Part shown: positions 1 through 5,111 of the stretch, piece after piece | Layout of the letters: the number at the start of each line of letters is the position of its first letter | Position numbering within the stretch: position 1 is the first letter of the stretch | Source: Bacteroidales bacterium | GTDB taxonomy: Bacteria > Bacteroidota > Bacteroidia > Bacteroidales > Muribaculaceae | Length of the DNA stretch: 5,431 nucleotides | Direction: 5' to 3' | Assembly (NCBI GenBank): GCA_019420545.1 | Contig: JAHZGZ010000263.1 | Span: forward strand, 1-5,431 | Notes under the pieces: generated by a model | The model's input: the letters and a program-made list of their open reading frames with translations, nothing else | What the model was told of the DNA's origin: nothing | Databases searched by the model: none | Position numbers and translations under genes: made by a program

Positions 1-99
1 TTGCCGTTTTTTGAAACAAATACAAAAATATATCAATGATATGAAAAATAATACCCACAGTCGGTCATTCGCCGGCATCTTTCCGTCTGCTCTTCGGTC

Positions 100-117
100 G
101 TTATGGAACCCCATAAC
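100..117 (+). repeat. Small perfect stem-loop in the ureE leader
   Basis: GTTATGG (100-106) and CCATAAC (111-117) are perfect reverse complements around the four-base loop AACC, so a 7-bp tetraloop hairpin is expected in RNA. No T-run follows, so it is not an intrinsic terminator. It encloses the ATG of a 16-codon frame (103-153). It could be an RNA processing or stability element, or chance. Confidence 0.5.
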
Positions 118-209
118 TTCCTCATCACAAACGAAAATCTGCTCGACGACTGACCGCCCTGACGGTAACATTTATTATTAAACAAGCTCTTAACGCTAAC
201 TGACACTGA

Positions 210-246
210 CGGTGCCGGGCTCCGTACCCCGGGGTTTCCGGCACCG
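210..246 (+). promoter_or_regulatory. GC-rich stem-loop just upstream of ureE
   Basis: CGGTGCCGG (210-218) and CCGGCACCG (238-246) form a perfect 9-bp stem with a 19-base loop. The loop contains the self-complementary ACCCCGGGGT (226-235). An alternative pairing, CCGGG (215-219) with CCCGG (228-232), competes with the main stem. The structure ends 32 bases before the ureE start. The following bases (GCCTCTTATTTATA) are pyrimidine- and AT-rich but lack the uninterrupted T-run of a strong terminator. Possible roles are a weak terminator or attenuator, or a processing or mRNA-stabilising hairpin that sets the level of the accessory genes relative to upstream genes. The structure is seen directly; the role is inferred. 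Confidence 0.5.
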
Positions 247-278
247 CCTCTTATTTATACCCGATTATCCCTCACACT

Positions 279-932
279 ATGAAGATTTTCAGCGAAGTAA
301 TAGGCAACATACATGCCGATAAGGATCTTCTTGCAAAGATCGACGGCTACGACATCGAGCGACTTCACCTCGACCAGTGGACCGCACAGAAAAGCCGCTT
401 CATCGTCACCGGCGACAAAGGCACACAGTGTGCCGTGGCGCTCAAGCGCAACCATCAGCTTATCGAGGGCGACGTACTCGAGATCGACCCCGTCAACCGC
501 CGCGCTCTCGTGGCCGCCATCGAGCTCAATCCGGTATTCGTGATCGATCTCTCCGAAATCGAGAAACTCGACAAACTCCAGATAATCCAGACCTGTATCG
601 AGCTCGGCCATGCCATCGGCAACCAGCACTGGCCGGCAGTGATCAAAGGAACCAAAGTATACGTGCCGCTGACTGTCGACCGCAAGGTGATGCAGTCGGT
701 AATGGACACCCATGCCATTCCCGGCATCACCTACAGTTTCGAGGAGGGATCGGCAGTGATACCCTACCTGGCCCCACACGAGATACGCAACCTCTTCGGA
801 GGCACCGCCCGGGAGAGCCATGCCCATGTGCATGACCACACACCCGGCATCACAGCCGACGCCCACGGTCACGACGGCCATGCAGTGCCCCACAGCCACG
901 ACGGCGGCCACACATTCCATACCCACGAATAA
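279..932 (+). CDS. ureE: Urease accessory protein UreE, nickel metallochaperone
   Basis: UreE is a cytoplasmic dimeric chaperone that delivers Ni(II) to the UreD-UreF-UreG complex during urease maturation. The 217-residue product has the two-part family layout: an N-terminal beta-rich domain (about 1-75, ending in the EGDVLEID turn) and a ferredoxin-like metal-binding domain (about 76-150). The hallmark GHAIGNQHWP lies at 110-119; H117 corresponds to the conserved dimer-interface nickel ligand, and H145 is a plausible further ligand. From residue 181 the tail is histidine-rich, with 12 His in 37 residues (181, 183, 185, 187, 196, 198, 201, 205, 207, 211, 214, 216) alternating with Asp, Ala and Gly. 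Such tails bind extra nickel in some UreE proteins. The protein is longer than minimal UreE (about 150 residues), largely because of the tail. The ATG has no Shine-Dalgarno sequence. ureF begins 20 bases after the stop. Confidence 0.95.
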   Translation: MKIFSEVIGNIHADKDLLAKIDGYDIERLHLDQWTAQKSRFIVTGDKGTQCAVALKRNHQLIEGDVLEIDPVNRRALVAAIELNPVFVIDLSEIEKLDKLQIIQTCIELGHAIGNQHWPAVIKGTKVYVPLTVDRKVMQSVMDTHAIPGITYSFEEGSAVIPYLAPHEIRNLFGGTARESHAHVHDHTPGITADAHGHDGHAVPHSHDGGHTFHTHE

Positions 933-952
933 CCCTGATACACCTCACGACT

Positions 953-1636
953 ATGATCACAGCTGTCATGCGCCTGCTTGAGATGAGCGACTCACAGTTT
1001 CCGGTGGGCAACTTCTCTTTTTCCAACGGTCTTGAAACCGCGAGCTACGAACATGTCGTGCACGACGCTCCCACTCTCGCCGCCTACGTGCGCGCCGCCA
1101 CCATACAGAGCATCTACTCCGACGGTATCGCATCGCTCCACGCATACCGTGCAGCCGCGCGAGGCGACTACGCCGACATACTCCGCGCCGACTCCGAGGT
1201 GATACTCTGCAAGATGAACGACGAGGCGCGCCAGATGGTGCTGCGCATGGGCAAGAAGCTGGCCGAGCTGGCCGTACATATCGCGCCGTCGCCTGTGGTG
1301 GAAAGGATTCTTGCCGACATCAACTCAGGAGCCACACCGGGCACATATCCGGTAGTGCAGGCTGTGGTGATGCACGGGGCCGGCATACCCGAAGCCGACA
1401 TGTTTACATCGCAGGCTTTCGGAGTCGCCAACATGATACTCGGCGCGGCCCTGCGCTGCGTAAGAGTGTCGCACTACGAGACCCAGAAGATACTCTACGA
1501 CCTCGCCCCGGTGCTGGAGCAGGACTACGAGGCCATACGCGACCTCGGTTACGACGACATGCGCGCTTTCGTGCCGGGAATCGACCTCATGGCGTCGCTC
1601 CACGAAAAAGGGCAGATGCGTATGTTCATGAACTAA
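953..1636 (+). CDS. ureF: Urease accessory protein UreF
   Basis: UreF is an all-helical cytoplasmic protein that binds UreD and recruits UreG to apo-urease, and is thought to gate GTPase-linked nickel transfer. At 227 residues it has normal family length. The N-terminal signature is clear: LLEMSDSQFPVGNFSFSNGLE (8-28) matches the family pattern of a Pro-x-Gly-x-Phe-Ser-x-Ser-x-Gly-Leu-Glu block. The C-terminus (about 208-227), with Asp211, His217-Glu218 and Arg223-Met-Phe, matches the conserved end that contacts UreG. The middle is divergent, as usual for UreF, and carries an Ala-rich helical segment (about 60-75). The start follows ureE by 20 bases and precedes the conserved block by a few residues, so no longer start is needed. 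A 66-base gap, the largest within the operon, separates it from ureG. Confidence 0.93.
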   Translation: MITAVMRLLEMSDSQFPVGNFSFSNGLETASYEHVVHDAPTLAAYVRAATIQSIYSDGIASLHAYRAAARGDYADILRADSEVILCKMNDEARQMVLRMGKKLAELAVHIAPSPVVERILADINSGATPGTYPVVQAVVMHGAGIPEADMFTSQAFGVANMILGAALRCVRVSHYETQKILYDLAPVLEQDYEAIRDLGYDDMRAFVPGIDLMASLHEKGQMRMFMN

Positions 1637-1678
1637 ACGCCTCCGCCACTCGTATAGAAGTATATAACCCTATTTTTC

Positions 1679-1692
1679 AATTCTCCAGAATT
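1679..1692. repeat. Short interrupted palindrome before ureG
   Basis: AATTCT (1679-1684) and AGAATT (1687-1692) are perfect reverse complements separated by CC, ending 10 bases before the ureG ATG in the AT-rich 66-base ureF-ureG gap. As RNA the two-base loop would open the innermost pair and leave a weak stem. As DNA it could be a protein-binding half-site pair, but its AT-rich setting makes chance occurrence quite possible. Confidence 0.3.
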
Positions 1693-1702
1693 CAAGTATA
1701 AT

Positions 1703-2332
1703 ATGTCAACTTGCCGCATAGGAGTGGGCGGACCGGTAGGATCCGGCAAGACCGCCCTCATCGAAGCCATAACTCCGACTCTTGTAAAAGAGGGCTTCAA
1801 AGTACTCATCATCACCAACGACATCGTAACCACCGAAGATGCCAAACACGTGCGCCGCATGCTCAAAGGTGTGCTCGTAGAGGACCGCATCATAGGCGTG
1901 GAGACAGGCGCATGCCCCCACACCGCCGTGCGCGAGGATCCGTCGATGAACATAGCCGCCGTCGAGGAGATGGAGGCAAAGTTCCCCGACACCGACATCG
2001 TGTTTATCGAGAGCGGGGGCGACAACCTTACCCTTACATTCTCGCCCGCCCTTGTCGACTTTTTCATCTATGTGATCGACGTGGCCGCCGGCGACAAGAT
2101 ACCGCGTAAGGACGGCCCGGGCATATCGCAGAGCGACATATTGGTAATCAACAAGACCGACCTCGCCCCCTACGTGCATGCCTCGCTCGAGGTGATGGAT
2201 CACGACTCGAAGCTGATGCGCCCCGGCAAGCCCTTTGTGTTCACCAACTGCATGACCGGCGAGGGTATCGACGAACTCGTAGGCCTCATCAAGGCAATGG
2301 CCCTCTTTGACCATCCGGCACAGAATAAGTAA
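1703..2332 (+). CDS. ureG: Urease accessory GTPase UreG
   Basis: UreG is a SIMIBI-class GTPase that binds nickel, dimerises on GTP binding and, with UreF and UreD, drives nickel insertion into urease. The 209-residue product has every expected motif: P-loop GPVGSGKT (10-17), a switch-like NDIVTTED block (39-46), the nickel-binding Cys71-Pro72-His73, ESGGDNL (103-109), GDKIPRK (130-136) and the guanine-specificity motif NKTD (150-153). Length and collinearity match well-known UreG proteins from N- to C-terminus. Two positions differ from the commonest form as I recall it: Val instead of Tyr in NDIYT, and Ala instead of Gly just before the CPH motif. Neither removes a catalytic or metal ligand, so it should be active. 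ureD starts 20 bases downstream. Confidence 0.97.
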   Translation: MSTCRIGVGGPVGSGKTALIEAITPTLVKEGFKVLIITNDIVTTEDAKHVRRMLKGVLVEDRIIGVETGACPHTAVREDPSMNIAAVEEMEAKFPDTDIVFIESGGDNLTLTFSPALVDFFIYVIDVAAGDKIPRKDGPGISQSDILVINKTDLAPYVHASLEVMDHDSKLMRPGKPFVFTNCMTGEGIDELVGLIKAMALFDHPAQNK

Positions 2333-2352
2333 CTTCACCCCAGCATCCCCCT

Positions 2353-3297
2353 ATGAAAGATGTAGTCAACAGCAAAGAGATGCAGCGCGTGACAGCCACA
2401 CGCGAGATGCAGTCCTACAACCACCCGACACGCGCCATGTACATCGGCGCGCCCGGCAAGGTGGGGTATCTGCGTCTGGGCTTCGAGCTCGACAAGTCGG
2501 GCAAAAGCATTCTGCGCGACCTACAGCGCATGGCTCCGCTCATCGTGCAGCAGGAACTCTACTGCGACGAGGGGATGCCGGCCATGCCTGTGGTGTATAT
2601 TCTGTCGTCGGGCGGCCCCAATGTCGACGGCGACCGCTACGAGCAGGAGATAACCGTGCACCGCGGGGCGATAGCCCACGTGACCACCGGCGCCGCAACC
2701 AAGATCGCCGAGATGAACGACAATTTCTCGGCACTCTGCCAGCAGATAACTCTCGAAGAGGACGCATACCTTGAATTCATGCCGGAGCCTACCATACCGT
2801 GCCGCACGGCACGGTACGTAACCCGCACCGACATCGTATGCGACCCTACGGCCACACTGTTTTACAGCGAGCTGTTCGCATGCGGCCGCAAGCACCGCGA
2901 CCAGCCCGAGATATTCGATTACGACATACTGTCGGTAACATGCGACGCACGACGTCCCGACGGCCAGCGCCTGTTCCGCGAGAAGTTTGTAATCGAGCCG
3001 AAAACAGAATCCCCTTCCATGCTCGGCATCATGGGCAAATATCAGATGTTTGCCAACGTGATCGTGCTCACTCCACCTGACAAGGCCGAGGAGATATACA
3101 ACGCCACGGAGGCAGGCTTCAGCGCCGACGGCGATCTCGCTACAGGCATCACCCGCCTGCCCAACAAAGCGGGGCTGCTATTCAAGGTAATGGGCATGGA
3201 GACCGAGCCTGTAAAGAAAGCGGTACGGGCATTTGCCTCAACGGTACGTATGGCTGTAAAAGGGCATCCGCTCCTTCCGGATTTCCCATGGCGATAA
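2353..3297 (+). CDS. ureD: Urease accessory protein UreD (UreH)
   Basis: UreD (UreH in Helicobacter) is the beta-rich scaffold that binds apo-urease directly and carries UreF and UreG; an internal tunnel is proposed to pass nickel to the active site. The 314-residue length is at the upper end of the normal range. Recognisable family blocks are GGPNVDGDRYEQEI (87-100), HRGAIAHVTTGAATKI (103-118), LEFMPEPTIPCRTARY (140-155), a SELFACGR segment (172-179) and a terminal FPWR (311-314). The sequence is more diverged than UreG, as is typical. The first roughly 20 residues precede the conserved region, and the start could be a later Met (10 or 19), but the first ATG keeps the tight 20-base operon spacing. 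A striking palindrome lies in the codons for residues about 148-155. The UT gene follows after 25 bases. Confidence 0.92.
   Translation: MKDVVNSKEMQRVTATREMQSYNHPTRAMYIGAPGKVGYLRLGFELDKSGKSILRDLQRMAPLIVQQELYCDEGMPAMPVVYILSSGGPNVDGDRYEQEITVHRGAIAHVTTGAATKIAEMNDNFSALCQQITLEEDAYLEFMPEPTIPCRTARYVTRTDIVCDPTATLFYSELFACGRKHRDQPEIFDYDILSVTCDARRPDGQRLFREKFVIEPKTESPSMLGIMGKYQMFANVIVLTPPDKAEEIYNATEAGFSADGDLATGITRLPNKAGLLFKVMGMETEPVKKAVRAFASTVRMAVKGHPLLPDFPWR
2795..2816. repeat. Perfect 10-bp-arm palindrome inside ureD
   Basis: TACCGTGCCG (2795-2804) and CGGCACGGTA (2807-2816) are exact reverse complements separated by CA. In RNA this gives a very stable, GC-rich stem of nine pairs closing a four-base loop; in DNA it is a 22-bp near-perfect palindrome. 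It sits over the codons for the conserved IPCRTARY segment of UreD. No T-run follows, so it is not a terminator. Confidence 0.6.
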
Positions 3298-3322
3298 CTG
3301 ATAAATTCCAAACACTTGAAAT

Positions 3323-4300
3323 ATGTCTGCACAAACTAACAAACGAACCCTTGCGACGTACGTCACAGGTACGCTGCGCGGAGCCGGACAGGTAATGTTC
3401 CAAGGGAGCGCCTGGTCAGGACTGTTTATTCTTATCGGCATCTTTGTGGGATGCTATTTCGACGCTCCGTTGGGCGAACGTATGCCGATGGTGGCATGGG
3501 GAGCGTTGGCCGGGCTTGTCGTGTCGACGGCCACCGGCTACCTGTTCGAATCAAAGAGCGACGGCGACCAGGGTCTCTGGGGCTTCAACGGCATACTGGT
3601 AGGTTGTGCGGTATTCACCTTCCTCGACAACTCCGTATGGTCGTGGCTCGTAATGATTATCGGGTCGGCCGCCACCGTAGTGGCACGCCGAGGGCTCAAC
3701 AATGTGTTCGCCCCATTCAAGACCACATCCTACACATTCCCGTTTATCCTCGTGTCGTGGTTCATACTTCTTGCGGCGCGCAACATGGCCCATCTGTCGC
3801 CCGTAGGAGAAGCCTATGCCGCATTTCCGACAGAAATCACCACCGATACATTCCACTACACTTTTCAGGAACTTGTAGTATACTGGCTCAAAGGCATTTC
3901 CCAGGTATTTCTGGTGAATTCATGGATAACCGGCATATTCTTCATCATAGGTCTTGCACTGTGCAGCCGTTGGGCAGCAATGTGGGCCATGATAAGTTCG
4001 GCCGTGGCCCTGTTCATGTCGATATTCTTCGGTGCCGCCCACCCCGACATCACCGAAGGTCTGTTCGGATACTCACCGGTACTTACAGGCATAGCCATGG
4101 GATGCACATTCTACAAGCCTGATGTAAAATCGTTCTTCTACGCTCTGTCGGCGGTTATATTTACCGTTTTCGTACAGTTTGGCATGGATGCATTGTTATC
4201 GCCTGTCGGTCTGGCCACGCTTACCGCACCGTTCTGTGTGGCAACATGGCTGTTCATGCTCCCCATGTACAAGCTGCAGGATAAAAAACTACGCAAATAA
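3323..4300 (+). CDS. Urea channel of the UT (SLC14-like) family
   Basis: This is an inner-membrane urea channel that lets external urea reach cytoplasmic urease by facilitated diffusion. The 325 residues form many hydrophobic segments (about 29-46, 55-73, 88-101, 104-121, 138-152, 183-197, 200-215, 217-237, 267-288, 291-313). The internal two-fold repeat typical of UT proteins is visible: GQVMF (22-26) pairs with SQVFL (193-197), GLWGFNGILVG (84-94) with GLFGYSPVLTG (246-256), and TFPF (138-141) with TAPF (301-304). The repeated Gln, Phe and Thr-x-Pro-Phe positions line the urea pore in characterised homologues. It is not an acid-gated UreI channel nor an ABC urea transporter. The C-terminus is short and basic. 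Position directly after ureD supports the urea assignment. There is no single standard bacterial symbol (utp, yut or UT are all used). Confidence 0.93.
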   Translation: MSAQTNKRTLATYVTGTLRGAGQVMFQGSAWSGLFILIGIFVGCYFDAPLGERMPMVAWGALAGLVVSTATGYLFESKSDGDQGLWGFNGILVGCAVFTFLDNSVWSWLVMIIGSAATVVARRGLNNVFAPFKTTSYTFPFILVSWFILLAARNMAHLSPVGEAYAAFPTEITTDTFHYTFQELVVYWLKGISQVFLVNSWITGIFFIIGLALCSRWAAMWAMISSAVALFMSIFFGAAHPDITEGLFGYSPVLTGIAMGCTFYKPDVKSFFYALSAVIFTVFVQFGMDALLSPVGLATLTAPFCVATWLFMLPMYKLQDKKLRK

Positions 4301-4330
4301 TCTTCTTACCACCAAACCTATCAAAAACTA

Positions 4331-5017
4331 ATGAAACGTCTTATCCTACTGCGTCACGGCCAAAGCCAGTGGAATCTGGAAAACAGATTCACAGGCTGGA
4401 CCGACGTGGAACTTACCGACAAAGGGCGAGAAGAGGCGCGGCAGGCAGGCGAGAAACTGCTTGACGCGAGCATCGAACCCAACTTCTACTTCACGTCGTA
4501 TCTCAAACGCGCCATACATACCCTCGAACTCGCCGCCACCGCCATGGACCGCTGCTGGATGCCGGTGATCAAGGACTGGCATCTCAACGAGCGCCATTAC
4601 GGCGCTCTGCAAGGCCTCAACAAAGCCGATACAGCAAAAAAATACGGCGACGAACAGGTGCACATATGGCGTAGGAGCTATGATGTGGCCCCTCCGGCTC
4701 TTGACATAGAGGATCCACGCTATCCCGGCAACGATCCACGCTACGAAGGACTCGCTTTCGAGGAACTTCCGCTTACCGAATCGCTTGCCGACACTATCAA
4801 ACGCGTGAGACCATGCTGGGCGGAACTGATCGAGCCGAAGCTCAATCTGTACGACACGGTACTTGTGGCCGCCCATGGCAACAGCCTCCGCGCTTTGGCC
4901 AAGATGCTTCTTCACCTCGATGACAAGGAGATCGTGGGCGTAGAGATCCCGACGGGGCAGCCATGGATATTCGAACTCGACGACAAACTGTCGGTAATAA
5001 AAGAGTACTATCTGTGA
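4331..5017 (+). CDS. gpmA: 2,3-bisphosphoglycerate-dependent phosphoglycerate mutase
   Basis: GpmA interconverts 3-phosphoglycerate and 2-phosphoglycerate in glycolysis and gluconeogenesis through a phosphohistidine intermediate, in the cytoplasm. The catalytic signature is complete: LLRHGQSQWN (6-15) with nucleophile His9, FTGWTD (20-25), Arg60 in TSYLKRA (55-61), Glu87 in NERHYGALQGLNK (86-98), the DPRYPGNDPRY loop (128-138) and His182-Gly-Asn (182-184). These correspond to E. coli His11, Arg62, Glu89 and His184. At 228 residues it ends just after the YYL motif and lacks the flexible tail of about 20 residues found in the 250-residue E. coli enzyme. The tail closes over the active site in some homologues, so its absence may affect the balance of activities but not the basic call. 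It follows the urea channel by 30 bases with no visible promoter, which is an odd partner for urease genes. Confidence 0.96.
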   Translation: MKRLILLRHGQSQWNLENRFTGWTDVELTDKGREEARQAGEKLLDASIEPNFYFTSYLKRAIHTLELAATAMDRCWMPVIKDWHLNERHYGALQGLNKADTAKKYGDEQVHIWRRSYDVAPPALDIEDPRYPGNDPRYEGLAFEELPLTESLADTIKRVRPCWAELIEPKLNLYDTVLVAAHGNSLRALAKMLLHLDDKEIVGVEIPTGQPWIFELDDKLSVIKEYYL

Positions 5018-5023
5018 CTTACT
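5013..5023 (+). repeat. Direct repeat copy 1 (TGTGACTTACT)
   Basis: This is the first copy of an 11-base exact direct repeat. It overlaps the last codon and stop of gpmA (TGA 5015-5017). The second copy is exactly 40 bases downstream. The AAGTAA at 5033-5038 between them can pair partly with either copy. Confidence 0.5.
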
Positions 5024-5050
5024 CATATGAATAAGTAACTGTTCTAAATT

Positions 5051-5078
5051 TTTGTGACTTACTTAAAGCGTATCTTTG
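5051..5078 (+). promoter_or_regulatory. Bacteroidota-type promoter for crcB
   Basis: A -33 box TTTG (5051-5054) and a -7 box TATCTTTG (5071-5078, matching TAnnTTTG exactly) are separated by 16 bases, slightly short of the usual spacing. Transcription would begin roughly at 5083-5088, leaving an AT-rich leader of only about 25-30 bases before the crcB ATG. That is too short for a fluoride riboswitch. This is the only convincing promoter I see in the window. Confidence 0.75.
5053..5063 (+). repeat. Direct repeat copy 2, overlapping the crcB -33 box
   Basis: This is the second exact copy of TGTGACTTACT. It begins on the last two bases of the TTTG -33 element and fills much of the spacer to the -7 box. 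That is a location where a bound regulator would affect transcription, although nothing else shows that it is an operator. Confidence 0.5.
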
Positions 5079-5111
5079 CAGTCAATATTACAACTTCTAA
5101 AACGAATAATT

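Larger units (their letters stand above)
1..278. other. Non-coding leader upstream of ureE
   Basis: No recognisable gene lies here. The first 60 bases are AT-rich and the rest is mixed. Urease operons often have ureC just before ureE, but the usual C-terminal end of UreC is not present in any + frame, so ureC, if linked, stops before position 1. One + frame is open from base 2 to the stop at 179-181, with an ATG at 41 giving 46 codons. Its product is rich in Ser and Thr and resembles nothing I know. A second small frame (ATG 103, stop 151-153, 16 codons) has its start inside a stem-loop. I find no exact TAnnTTTG promoter on the + strand. The useful content is two stem-loops, listed separately, and an 8-base direct repeat CTGACGGT at 159-166 and 206-213. 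Confidence 0.6.

Noticed and set aside
41..181. 46-codon + frame starting ATGAAAAATAAT in the leader
   Set aside because: The start looks plausible, but the product is a Ser/Thr-rich sequence with no similarity I recognise, it crosses the 100-117 hairpin, and the frame is open back to base 2 so the start is arbitrary.
255..926. Long minus-strand open frame opposite ureE
   Set aside because: Its product is rich in Val, His, Cys and Gly with no domain. It is the shadow of GC-biased third positions in ureE, whose motifs are unmistakable on the + strand.
1669..1676. TATTTTTC as a -7 box for ureG
   Set aside because: The last base of TAnnTTTG mismatches and no TTTG lies at the right distance upstream.
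1706..2338. Minus-strand frame of 210 codons opposite ureG
   Set aside because: It mirrors ureG almost exactly, and ureG has all its GTPase motifs; the opposite-strand product has no recognisable features.
3355..3364. Palindrome GACGTACGTC near the start of the UT gene
   Set aside because: A single 10-bp palindrome in coding sequence with no partner or context is expected by chance in several kilobases.
4173..4181. TACAGTTTG as an internal promoter for gpmA
   Set aside because: It has three bases between TA and TTTG instead of two, lies deep inside the UT gene, and has no properly spaced -33 TTTG.
4712..4743. Exact direct repeat GATCCACGCTA in gpmA
   Set aside because: It encodes the DPRYPGNDPRY loop conserved throughout GpmA, so the repeat is explained by protein sequence.
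4346..5026. Minus-strand frame of 226 codons opposite gpmA
   Set aside because: It is a shadow of the complete and well-conserved gpmA frame.
5018..5053. Possible intrinsic terminator after gpmA
   Set aside because: TTACT (5019-5023) can pair with AGTAA (5034-5038) and a T5 run lies at 5049-5053, but the stem is only five mostly AT pairs and the T-run is 10 bases away.
5079..5111. Possible fluoride riboswitch before crcB
   Set aside because: The predicted transcript leader is only about 25-30 bases and lacks the conserved riboswitch elements.
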